Assembly: GCA_945860425.1 (NCBI GenBank)
Contig: CAMAQU010000055.1
Location: forward strand, 1-9,317
DNA length: 9,317 bases
From: Sphingomonas paucimobilis
GTDB taxonomy: Bacteria; Pseudomonadota; Alphaproteobacteria; Sphingomonadales; Sphingomonadaceae
Reading direction: 5' to 3'
Shown: positions 1 to 5,791 of the stretch, piece after piece
Numbering within the stretch: the first letter of the stretch is position 1
How the letters are laid out: each line of letters begins with the position of its first letter
Translations under genes and position numbers: made by a program
The notes under the pieces: model-generated
The model's database searches: none
What the model saw: the letters and a program-made list of their open reading frames with translations, nothing else
What the model was told of the DNA's origin: nothing

Positions 1-444
1 ATCGTGACGGCCATGGCGCTGAGGAATGAACCCGCCGCAAAACCGGTCATTGCCCAATATGCCATCTATCCGGCAGTCGCGGAGCATGAACCTTGGCCAA
101 GCTATGCAGCCTTTAAACAGGGATTTTTGCTAACTGAAGACTCGATGGACTTTTTCATGTCGAGCTATGCGGGCGATGGCAGCTGGCGCATTGCCCCTTT
201 GCATCATGATCTATCCGGCATGCCACCCGCCGTGGTCATTACGGCAGGGTTGGATCCGCTGCGCGATCAAGGGCGGGCCTATGCCGCGCGCCTCATCGAG
301 GCGGGCGTGCAGACAGTTTATTTGGAAGCACAAGGCAACATCCATGGCTTTATTTGCCTGCGCAAAGCCATTCCCTCTGCCCATGGTGACATCACCCATG
401 GGTTGAACGCCCTTAAAACACTTCTTGCGACGCTTGAGGCCTAA
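1..444 (+). CDS. Alpha/beta hydrolase fold-3 (HSL-type esterase/lipase), C-terminal part
   Basis: The gene is cut by the left edge; the frame is open from base 1 and ends at TAA 442-444. The fragment has the C-terminal signature of the hormone-sensitive-lipase branch of alpha/beta hydrolases. The segment VVITAGLDPLRDQGRAYA carries the catalytic Asp (codon 253-255), and GNIHGF carries the catalytic His (codon 343-345). The oxyanion HGGG motif and the GDSAG-type nucleophile elbow must lie upstream, outside the window. Family members are carboxylesterases for short acyl esters, usually about 300 residues, so roughly half is visible. A GTG at position 4 and an ATG at position 13 are internal codons, not the real start, because the fold would be incomplete. 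It ends 3 nt before rppH and probably shares its transcript. The natural substrate cannot be told. Confidence 0.88.
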   Translation: MVTAMALRNEPAAKPVIAQYAIYPAVAEHEPWPSYAAFKQGFLLTEDSMDFFMSSYAGDGSWRIAPLHHDLSGMPPAVVITAGLDPLRDQGRAYAARLIEAGVQTVYLEAQGNIHGFICLRKAIPSAHGDITHGLNALKTLLATLEA

Positions 445-447
445 TCC

Positions 448-936
448 ATGACCGACGCTTATGCGCATCTGCCCTACCGCCCCTGCGCCGGGATCATGCT
501 CAAAAACCCGCAAGGATTGATCTTCGTTGGGCAAAGGCTCGACGGGTCCGGCGTCTCTAGCCAGGCGTGGCAGATGCCACAGGGCGGTGTCGATGATGGC
601 GAAGACGCAGAGACGGCAGCATTGCGCGAATTGGGCGAAGAAACGGGCATCGCCCCGCATCATGTCGATATCATCGCGCGGTCAGCCGGGGAGCATCTTT
701 ATGATCTGCCACCCGAGTTGTTAGGCCGCATCTGGAAAGGCCAATATCGCGGCCAACGCCAAATCTGGTTCCTGATGAATTTTTTGGGTCGGGATGAAGA
801 TGTAAACATCGCAACCGCGCATCAAGAATTCCGAGATTGGCGCTGGGCCCATGTCGATGAACTGGTGGATTTAATCGTCCCTTTCAAGCGGGAGTTATAC
901 AGCAATGTCCTCAAAGAATTTGCCCCCCATTTCTGA
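448..936 (+). CDS. rppH: RNA pyrophosphohydrolase (Nudix hydrolase, NudH/IalA type)
   Basis: RppH removes pyrophosphate from 5'-triphosphorylated mRNA, which opens the message to 5'-end-dependent RNase E decay; many relatives also cleave diadenosine polyphosphates. The 162-residue protein has a perfect Nudix box GX5EX7REUXEEXGU at residues 46-68, with metal-binding E61, E64 and E65. RppH-specific flanks are also present: LPYRPCAGIM at 8-17, WQMPQGG at 41-47, GQRQIWFL at 102-109 and EFRDWRW at 127-133. Length is close to the E. coli enzyme (about 176). The start is supported by GAGG at 436-439, 8 nt upstream, and by the typical N-terminus. It follows the esterase gene by 3 nt and its 3' end overlaps the methyltransferase start. 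It is cytoplasmic, with no signal peptide. The alternative name ialA/nudH reflects the same family. Confidence 0.95.
   Translation: MTDAYAHLPYRPCAGIMLKNPQGLIFVGQRLDGSGVSSQAWQMPQGGVDDGEDAETAALRELGEETGIAPHHVDIIARSAGEHLYDLPPELLGRIWKGQYRGQRQIWFLMNFLGRDEDVNIATAHQEFRDWRWAHVDELVDLIVPFKRELYSNVLKEFAPHF
891..894 (+). promoter_or_regulatory. Ribosome binding site inside rppH for the methyltransferase
   Basis: GGAG lies 10 nt before the ATG at 905 and within the last codons of rppH. The alternative in-frame ATG at 947 has no Shine-Dalgarno-like sequence before it, so this site favours the upstream start and the 32-nt overlap. The spacing is slightly long. Confidence 0.45.
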
Positions 937-1564
937 ACCACGGCCGATGGGTTGGTGGGAACGCAATATGGTTCCCCGGCTGATTGGCTGTTGCTGCGCC
1001 CAGCCTCAGGTGATGAAGGCGCGCTCCCTTGTTGTGCCGCAGGCGCAGGGGGATGTGCTGGAACTAGGCTGTGGCGGCGGCATTAATCTGGGCTTTTACG
1101 ATATGAACCGGGTCAAAAGCCTCACCGGGCTAGACCCCTCCCCCGGATTGCTCGACCAAACACGCGATCAGATCGAAGCCACGGGCCGAAAGATCGATAT
1201 TCACGCCGGAATTGGTGAGGACATGCCCTTTGCCGATGCCCAATTTGATACGATCCTTGTGACCTTCACCTTGTGCTCGGTCGATAATCCCGCTCAAGTT
1301 CTGGCAGAGATGAAGCGTGTATTGCGTCCAGACGGGCGGATTCTTTTCCTTGAGCATGGTGCGGCGCCCAGCCCCGGCGTCGCGCGCTGGCAACGGTGGA
1401 TTGAGCCGCTTTGGAAAAGGATCGGCGGGAATTGCCACCTGACCCGACCCATAACCGGCGCCTATGAGGCGGCAGGATTTAAGATTATTCAATCGGTTAA
1501 AGGCTATATGCCCAAAACGCCCAAGCCCTTTGGCTGGATTGAATGGGGAGAAGCGCGGATTTAG
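905..1564 (+). CDS. Class I SAM-dependent methyltransferase (Methyltransf_11, METTL7/UbiE-like)
   Basis: This is a 219-residue Rossmann-fold methyltransferase. The SAM-binding motif I is VLELGCGGG at residues 51-59, and the acidic residue after strand 2 is D77 in TGLDPS. Motif II/III regions are EDMPFADAQFDTILV (105-119) and LRPDGRILFLEH (140-151). The C-terminal segment EHGAAPSP...RWQRWIEPLW...GGNCHLTRP recalls the METTL7-like and phospholipid/thiol methyltransferase group, so a lipid, quinone or thiol substrate is possible but not shown. Many relatives begin at the equivalent of MGWW (ATG 947). I keep ATG 905 because only it has a Shine-Dalgarno sequence. Three consecutive cysteines (29-31) sit in the N-terminal helix. 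It belongs to the rppH transcript, and its TAG (1562-1564) overlaps the stop of the convergent trhO gene. Confidence 0.85.
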   Translation: MSSKNLPPISEPRPMGWWERNMVPRLIGCCCAQPQVMKARSLVVPQAQGDVLELGCGGGINLGFYDMNRVKSLTGLDPSPGLLDQTRDQIEATGRKIDIHAGIGEDMPFADAQFDTILVTFTLCSVDNPAQVLAEMKRVLRPDGRILFLEHGAAPSPGVARWQRWIEPLWKRIGGNCHLTRPITGAYEAAGFKIIQSVKGYMPKTPKPFGWIEWGEARI

Positions 1565-2343
1565 CCGCAGCGGGTGCAGACTTCTCCCTTGCGCACAGGC
1601 CAAGTGCAGCCGTCACAAATGCTATAATCCCCTTCGGCAAGCCTGTGCTTCAAGCTAACCCGTTCATCAAAGACGAAGCACTCGCCTTCCCAAAGGCTGG
1701 TGTCGGCGGGGACTTTTTCTAGATAGTTTAAGATGCCGCCCTTCAGGTGGAAAACATCGTCAATGCCCTCCTGTTGAAGAAAGGCCGTTGATTTTTCACA
1801 CCTTATGCCGCCCGTGCAGAACATGGCGACGCGAGGTTTCGGGCCGAATGAGTCCCTATTCTGACGAAACCAGTTGGGAAACTCCCCAAAGCTTTTGGTC
1901 TGCGGGTTTAACGCCCCCCGGAACGTCCCAATGGCCACTTCATAATCATTGCGCGTGTCGATAATGATTGTGTTTGGGTCGGAGATCAGGTCATTCCAAT
2001 CCTCTGGTTGGACATACGCCCCCACCTGCCGCGCGGGATCAACGCCCGGCACGCCCAGCGTCACAATTTCCTTTTTCAAGCGGACTTTGGTGCGTTGAAA
2101 CGGCAGCGTCGCAGCCTTGCTATATTTGACATCAAGCCCCGCACAGCCCGGCAAGTCCCGAATGGCAGAGACCACATGCGATACACCTGCCTCTAAGCCG
2201 GCAATTGTGCCATTAATCCCTTCCCGGGCAAGAAGGATGGTGCCGCGCACATCCTGTTCCAGACATAGGCTTTTGAGCGGCTCTTGTAGCGCCGCTGGAT
2301 CATCAAATGGCGCGAAACAGTAAAGGGCGGCGACGGTCAGCAT
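1561..2343 (-). CDS. trhO: tRNA uridine(34) hydroxylase, rhodanese-family (TrhO/YceA)
   Basis: TrhO makes 5-hydroxyuridine at wobble position 34 of tRNAs in an oxygen-dependent reaction. The 260-residue protein has the N-terminal UPF0176 ferredoxin-like domain (about 1-95; GTILLAREGINGTIAG at 34-49 is a hallmark). A rhodanese domain follows (about 105-215) with the active-site loop C176-TGGIR-C182 and the family signature EKST. At the C-terminus a CxxC pair (C243, C246) and a second CxxC (C256, C259) suggest a small zinc knuckle. E. coli TrhO is about 350 residues, so this copy is short, and the loop between the CxxC pairs is only nine residues. ATG 2343 is the only ATG before an in-frame stop (TAA, 2365-2367), and no clear Shine-Dalgarno sequence precedes it. 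It lies 69 nt after the GST gene, so it could be the last gene of that run or have its own promoter. Confidence 0.92.
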   Translation of the reverse strand: MLTVAALYCFAPFDDPAALQEPLKSLCLEQDVRGTILLAREGINGTIAGLEAGVSHVVSAIRDLPGCAGLDVKYSKAATLPFQRTKVRLKKEIVTLGVPGVDPARQVGAYVQPEDWNDLISDPNTIIIDTRNDYEVAIGTFRGALNPQTKSFGEFPNWFRQNRDSFGPKPRVAMFCTGGIRCEKSTAFLQQEGIDDVFHLKGGILNYLEKVPADTSLWEGECFVFDERVSLKHRLAEGDYSICDGCTWPVRKGEVCTRCG

Positions 2344-2412
2344 CAGGGGAGCGCATGCCCAAACTTATCTGCCGCGTAAAGGGAACAACGCCCCCAATAT
2401 GCAGCCCTGCAC

Positions 2413-3552
2413 TCATGCCAGGACAAGAACATTGTCTCGGCGCGCCATGCGCGCCCCGATGGAGAGATTGAACATCTCTGTTCCGCCGGTTCGTGCAAGC
2501 AGCGCGGCAAAGCTGGTTTGCGCCGCATCAGGCATGGCATGTGCCAGATCTTGGGTGCGAGCAAACATCCAGACCGCATGCGGTGCGCTGCCTCGCTTCA
2601 TCTCCACCCCATGGAAGGGATAGCTGACCGAACCGACACCGGGATGTACGCTGCGCTTTCCACCAATCGACACAATATCACCCGCGCTCCGATCACCCGC
2701 CCATTGGTTAAAGCAATCGACATCTGCAGATAGCCCTGGCGTCCAGTCTCGGAAGACGAGACTTAGGACAGGCTCCAAAGTCTCGGGAATGCTGTCATCG
2801 GGCGCATAATCTTCGCCATAGCCGGGGTATTCGCCATCCGGGATAACGGCCACATTCATACGCTCTGTCCAGCGATATAAATTGGGGGCCTTTTCCTTCA
2901 TCAAATTGGCGGGCACTGGATCGCGGCCCAAATGAGCATAGAGCGATGCCATCATCCCAAAATCTCCACGACAGGGACGACCTCCGAGCAAATAAGGGTG
3001 AGATTGGAAATGGGCATCCAGTGCATCCAGCCAGTCCATATAGGGCGTCTCAAGCGCCTTTTCGGTTTCAGGAAACACGCCAAGATTGGGCAGGAATGCA
3101 GCAAAAACCTCCATCACGGCCTTGGCCATCTCCCGTCGTGCGTCACGGCTTTGGCCTGCGACCATCGCCCGCCCAAATTCGGCTTGCAGAAACACGTCCT
3201 GCTCAGCACGATAGGACCAGCGATAGTGCATGGCGAGCGGCAGGAGATATTCGGATCCCACGCTATCAAACAATGCCGAAATCACCTTTTGAACGGGCGT
3301 ATCGGGATCTAGGCTGGGCAAGGCATAACGGGCCTCTAAATGGTCAATAATGTCGCCACTATCCTGCAAGATCTCTCCCGATGGCGTTTCGAGAATAGGA
3401 ATGACCATATGCCCAACTGCGGGCAGCACCCGCGTCGCGAACTCAGGGTCAGATGGGTTGCGCTCTTGATAGGGCACGCCTTTCTTGATCAAGTAAGAGC
3501 GAAGTTTCCCAGAATAAAGGGAATGGGCTGAACCCCACATTATATAGGTCAT
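2413..3552 (-). CDS. Glutathione S-transferase family protein with long C-terminal extension
   Basis: The N-terminal thioredoxin-like domain (1-80) starts YIMWGSAHSLYSGKLRSYL. It has the cis-Pro at P52 (MVIPILE) and the glutathione gamma-Glu contact Q63-D64-S65. There is no cysteine in the active-site loop, so a Ser or Tyr type is more likely than omega/beta. An all-helical GST_C domain runs to about residue 235, with the N-capping motif in LLGGRPCRGDFGM (188-200). The remaining 145 residues (about 235-379) go beyond the usual 200-230-residue GST and match no domain I can name. Substrate and enzyme activity are unknown; it may be a detoxification or thiol-handling protein. The start ATG 3552 has an AGGTAGAG-like site 6 nt upstream. 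It follows glcB by 23 nt and is probably co-transcribed with it. Confidence 0.85.
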   Translation of the reverse strand: MTYIMWGSAHSLYSGKLRSYLIKKGVPYQERNPSDPEFATRVLPAVGHMVIPILETPSGEILQDSGDIIDHLEARYALPSLDPDTPVQKVISALFDSVGSEYLLPLAMHYRWSYRAEQDVFLQAEFGRAMVAGQSRDARREMAKAVMEVFAAFLPNLGVFPETEKALETPYMDWLDALDAHFQSHPYLLGGRPCRGDFGMMASLYAHLGRDPVPANLMKEKAPNLYRWTERMNVAVIPDGEYPGYGEDYAPDDSIPETLEPVLSLVFRDWTPGLSADVDCFNQWAGDRSAGDIVSIGGKRSVHPGVGSVSYPFHGVEMKRGSAPHAVWMFARTQDLAHAMPDAAQTSFAALLARTGGTEMFNLSIGARMARRDNVLVLA

Positions 3553-3575
3553 CAGAAACTCTACCTAATTAATTG

Positions 3576-5657
3576 TTAAGACGCCTTTTTCTCTTGCCGG
3601 AAGCGATGCAAAAGAGGGTCGGCATAGCCACTCGGCTGAACAACACCTTCAAAGACCAGTGTACGAGCGGCCTTGAAGGCAATGCTGTTTGCGGACAGAA
3701 CCTCATACAGGGGATCGTCTGCATTTTGGGCATCGACCTTCGCCGCCATCTTGACCAATGCCGCGTCGACTTGCTCTGGCGAACAGACGCCGTGGAGCAG
3801 CCAATTGGCGATGTGTTGAGAGGAAATGCGCAAGGTCGCCCGGTCTTCCATCAGGCCAACATCGTTAATGTCGGGAACCTTGGAACAGCCTATCCCCTGA
3901 TCAATCCAGCGCACGACATAGCCCAAAATGCCCTGCGCATTATTTTCCAACTCTTCGCGTACATCTTCGTCCGACCAATTATGGCCAGTGGGTGCAACGG
4001 GAATGGTCAGCAAGCGATCAAGGCCCGGCGTTGGTTGGCCCATTAGTTCGGCCTGCCGGGCAAACACATCCACCTTGTGGTAATGGGTCGCGTGCAAGGT
4101 CGCAGCCGTCGGGGACGGAACCCAGGCCGTATTTGCGCCAGATTGCGGATGGCCGATCTTCTGCACCATCATATCGCGCATCATGTCAGGCGCGGCCCAC
4201 ATGCCCTTGCCGATTTGCGCTTTGCCCGACAGGCCACAAGCAAGGCCAATCTGCACATTGCGCGCCTCATAGGCCTGAATCCAATCACTCGATTTCATTG
4301 CCGCTTTGCGGATCATCGGGCCAGCCTGCATCGCCGTGTGCATTTCATCCCCTGTTCGGTCGAGGAAACCTGTGTTGATGAACACAATCCGGTGCCGCAC
4401 AGCATATATGCACGCAGCGAGATTGGCCGATGTCCGACGCTCTTCATCCATCACGCCTACTTTGATCGTATGCCGATCAAGGCCCAACACATCCTCAACC
4501 GCGTCAAACAAGTCATTGGTAAAGGCGCATTCTTCCGGCCCATGCTGCTTAGGCTTAACGATATAGATGCTGCCTGTGCGGCTGTTGCGCGTCTGGCCGA
4601 GCTGCAACAGATCATGCATGCTGCACAAAGAGGTGAAGAGCGCGTCCAAAATGCCTTCTGGCGCTTCACTTCCGTCTGGCAAAATTATGGCCGGATTGGT
4701 CATCAAATGCCCGACATTGCGCACAAACAAAAGGCTGCGCCCGTGAAGCACATCCTCGCCCCAATCGCGATCAGCCTCCAACGTGCGGGTGACACTGCGG
4801 CCGCCCTTGTCAAACGTCGCCACAAGATCACCGCGCATCAGGCCAAGCCAGTTGGAATACGCCGCAACCTTATCCTCGGCATCCAAGGCCGCCACAGAAT
4901 CTTCCAAATCGATGATCGCCGTCAGCGCGGATTCCAGAACAACATCCTTGATCCCTGCCGGATCATCGCGCCCTATTGGATGCTCAGCATCAATCAGAAT
5001 CTCAATCGCCAAGCCATTGTGCCGCAGCAGAATATCGTTGCCACGGCGAATAATCGCGACATCAGAATCGGCCAACGACAGGCCACCCCCGGTCCAATCA
5101 GCCCAAGATCCGCTTTTAAGCGGGACCGCCTCATCCAAAAAGGCCTTGGCCGCACGCACAACAGCGGCCCCGCGCACCGGATCATAACCACCGGGCCGAG
5201 CAGGCGGCGCATCGAGTGCATCCGTGCCATAAAAGGCATCATAGAGGCTGCCCCAGCGCGCATTGGCGGCATTGAGAACAAATCGGTCATTAAGCGAGGG
5301 AACAACCAACTGCGGCCCCGCCATGACGGCAATCTCATCATCTACATTGCCCGTTGTGATCTCAAACGGGGCAGGCTCGGGCACGAGATACCCAATATCG
5401 TTCAGAAAGGTTTGATAAGCCGCCATGTCCTGAATTGGTCCGGGGTTGGCGCGATGCCAGGCATCTAATTTTGCCTGAAGCTCCTCCCGCTTGGCCAATA
5501 AAGCGCGATTGCGCGGTCCAAAACGATTGATAATATCTGCCAAACCCGCCCAGAGGCTGGACGCAGCTATGCCGGTTCCCGCGAGCGCGCGGGTTTCAAC
5601 AAACTCGGCCAGAACATCCGCTACCTTAAGGCCAGCGCGCTCTGTATATGTGGTCAT
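3576..5657 (-). CDS. glcB: Malate synthase G
   Basis: Malate synthase G condenses glyoxylate with acetyl-CoA to malate, as the second step of the glyoxylate shunt and in glycolate/glyoxylate use; it is a magnesium-dependent cytoplasmic monomer. The 693-residue length is near that of E. coli GlcB (723). Clear family blocks are IIDLEDSVAALDAEDK (248-263), FVRNVGHLM with catalytic R313, and GVMDEERRTSANL (401-413) with a metal-binding Glu. Further blocks are FLDRTGDEMH (431-440) with metal-binding D433, and CSKVPDINDVGLMEDRATLR (591-610) with catalytic base D605. By spacing these equal R338, E427, D455 and D631 of the E. coli enzyme, and C591 equals the oxidation-prone C617. The start has AAGGG about 6 nt upstream. 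It is transcribed divergently from the arginine operon and leads the glcB-GST-(trhO) run. Confidence 0.97.
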   Translation of the reverse strand: MTTYTERAGLKVADVLAEFVETRALAGTGIAASSLWAGLADIINRFGPRNRALLAKREELQAKLDAWHRANPGPIQDMAAYQTFLNDIGYLVPEPAPFEITTGNVDDEIAVMAGPQLVVPSLNDRFVLNAANARWGSLYDAFYGTDALDAPPARPGGYDPVRGAAVVRAAKAFLDEAVPLKSGSWADWTGGGLSLADSDVAIIRRGNDILLRHNGLAIEILIDAEHPIGRDDPAGIKDVVLESALTAIIDLEDSVAALDAEDKVAAYSNWLGLMRGDLVATFDKGGRSVTRTLEADRDWGEDVLHGRSLLFVRNVGHLMTNPAIILPDGSEAPEGILDALFTSLCSMHDLLQLGQTRNSRTGSIYIVKPKQHGPEECAFTNDLFDAVEDVLGLDRHTIKVGVMDEERRTSANLAACIYAVRHRIVFINTGFLDRTGDEMHTAMQAGPMIRKAAMKSSDWIQAYEARNVQIGLACGLSGKAQIGKGMWAAPDMMRDMMVQKIGHPQSGANTAWVPSPTAATLHATHYHKVDVFARQAELMGQPTPGLDRLLTIPVAPTGHNWSDEDVREELENNAQGILGYVVRWIDQGIGCSKVPDINDVGLMEDRATLRISSQHIANWLLHGVCSPEQVDAALVKMAAKVDAQNADDPLYEVLSANSIAFKAARTLVFEGVVQPSGYADPLLHRFRQEKKAS

Positions 5658-5680
5658 GACATGCCCTTTTTGGATAAGTT

Positions 5681-5689
5681 ACCTATGGT
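5681..5689. repeat. Direct repeat ACCTATGGT, copy 1
   Basis: ACCTATGGT occurs here and again at 5718-5726, 37 nt apart start to start, within the divergent spacer. Each copy is itself a short inverted repeat (ACC-TAT-GGT). The copy is further flanked by GGATA (5672-5676) and TATCC (5691-5695), giving nested dyad symmetry. A paired regulator binding site is inferred. Confidence 0.4.
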
Positions 5690-5717
5690 CTATCCTAGGG
5701 GAGGAAAAGGGCCAAGC

Positions 5718-5726
5718 ACCTATGGT
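5718..5726. repeat. Direct repeat ACCTATGGT, copy 2
   Basis: This is an identical copy of the 9-mer at 5681-5689. With its flanks it forms CACC-TAT-GGTG (5717-5727), and its GGT is shared with the following 13-bp palindrome, so the two dyads overlap. Confidence 0.4.
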
Positions 5727-5736
5727 GAATTTCACC
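5724..5736. promoter_or_regulatory. Perfect 13-bp palindrome GGTGAATTTCACC, putative operator
   Basis: The arms GGTGAA and TTCACC are fully complementary around a single central T. It lies 66 nt upstream of the glcB start codon and 55 nt upstream of the M20 gene start, a position from which a dimeric regulator could affect either promoter. There is no U-run, so it is not a terminator. The regulator is not identifiable from the window. Confidence 0.45.
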
Positions 5737-5783
5737 TCTGCGTGCAAGGCTCCCCCCTCGCCTAAGCGCAGTCGGCCCGCTAT

Positions 5784-5790
5784 AAGGGGG
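5784..5790 (+). promoter_or_regulatory. Ribosome binding site that bears on the M20 start
   Basis: AAGGGGG precedes two in-frame ATGs at 5792 and 5801. Its AAGG part is 4 nt from 5792 (short), and its G-run ends 10 nt before 5801. An in-frame TAA at 5783-5785 rules out any earlier start. Both starts therefore remain possible, and they differ by only three residues. Confidence 0.5.
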
Positions 5791-5791
5791 C

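Larger units (their letters stand above)
5658..5791. promoter_or_regulatory. Divergent intergenic regulatory region, glcB / M20-astAB
   Basis: This 134-bp stretch is the only real spacer in the window and must hold the promoters of both the glcB run (-) and the arginine operon (+). It contains the palindrome and direct repeats listed separately. On the minus strand a weak TTGGCC (fwd 5709-5714) with a TAGACC-like hexamer 17 nt on could be a glcB promoter. On the plus strand TATAAG at 5781-5786 resembles a -10 box but has no good -35 partner. Promoter assignments are tentative; the regulatory role of the region follows from the divergent layout. Confidence 0.6.

Noticed and set aside
1130..1603. 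157-codon open frame antisense to the methyltransferase
   Set aside because: It covers the SAM-binding core of a clear methyltransferase; the translation is Pro/Arg/Gly-rich without motifs.
2344..2412. 69-bp spacer upstream of trhO, considered for a promoter or riboswitch
   Set aside because: No convincing -35/-10 pair, stem-loop or repeat was seen; it is too short for a riboswitch.
2343..2579. Small minus-strand open frame between trhO and the GST gene
   Set aside because: It overlaps most of the GST C-terminus in another frame and has no recognisable protein signature, so it is treated as a shadow.
3553..3575. AT-rich spacer with AATTAATT between glcB and the GST gene, considered as a terminator or promoter
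   Set aside because: Only 23 bp, no GC-rich stem followed by a T-run, and it contains the GST ribosome binding site; it reads as a plain operon spacer.
4077..5468. 463-codon open frame antisense to glcB
   Set aside because: It lies wholly inside an intact malate synthase G gene with all catalytic residues. Its translation is rich in Arg, His and Ile without any recognisable motif, as expected of a mirror frame of GC-rich coding DNA.
5751..5790. C-run and G-run (CCCCCC ... GGGGG) upstream of the M20 gene as a terminator hairpin
   Set aside because: The two runs could pair, but the loop would be about 29 nt, flanks do not extend the stem and there is no T-run; the G-run is better explained as the ribosome binding site.
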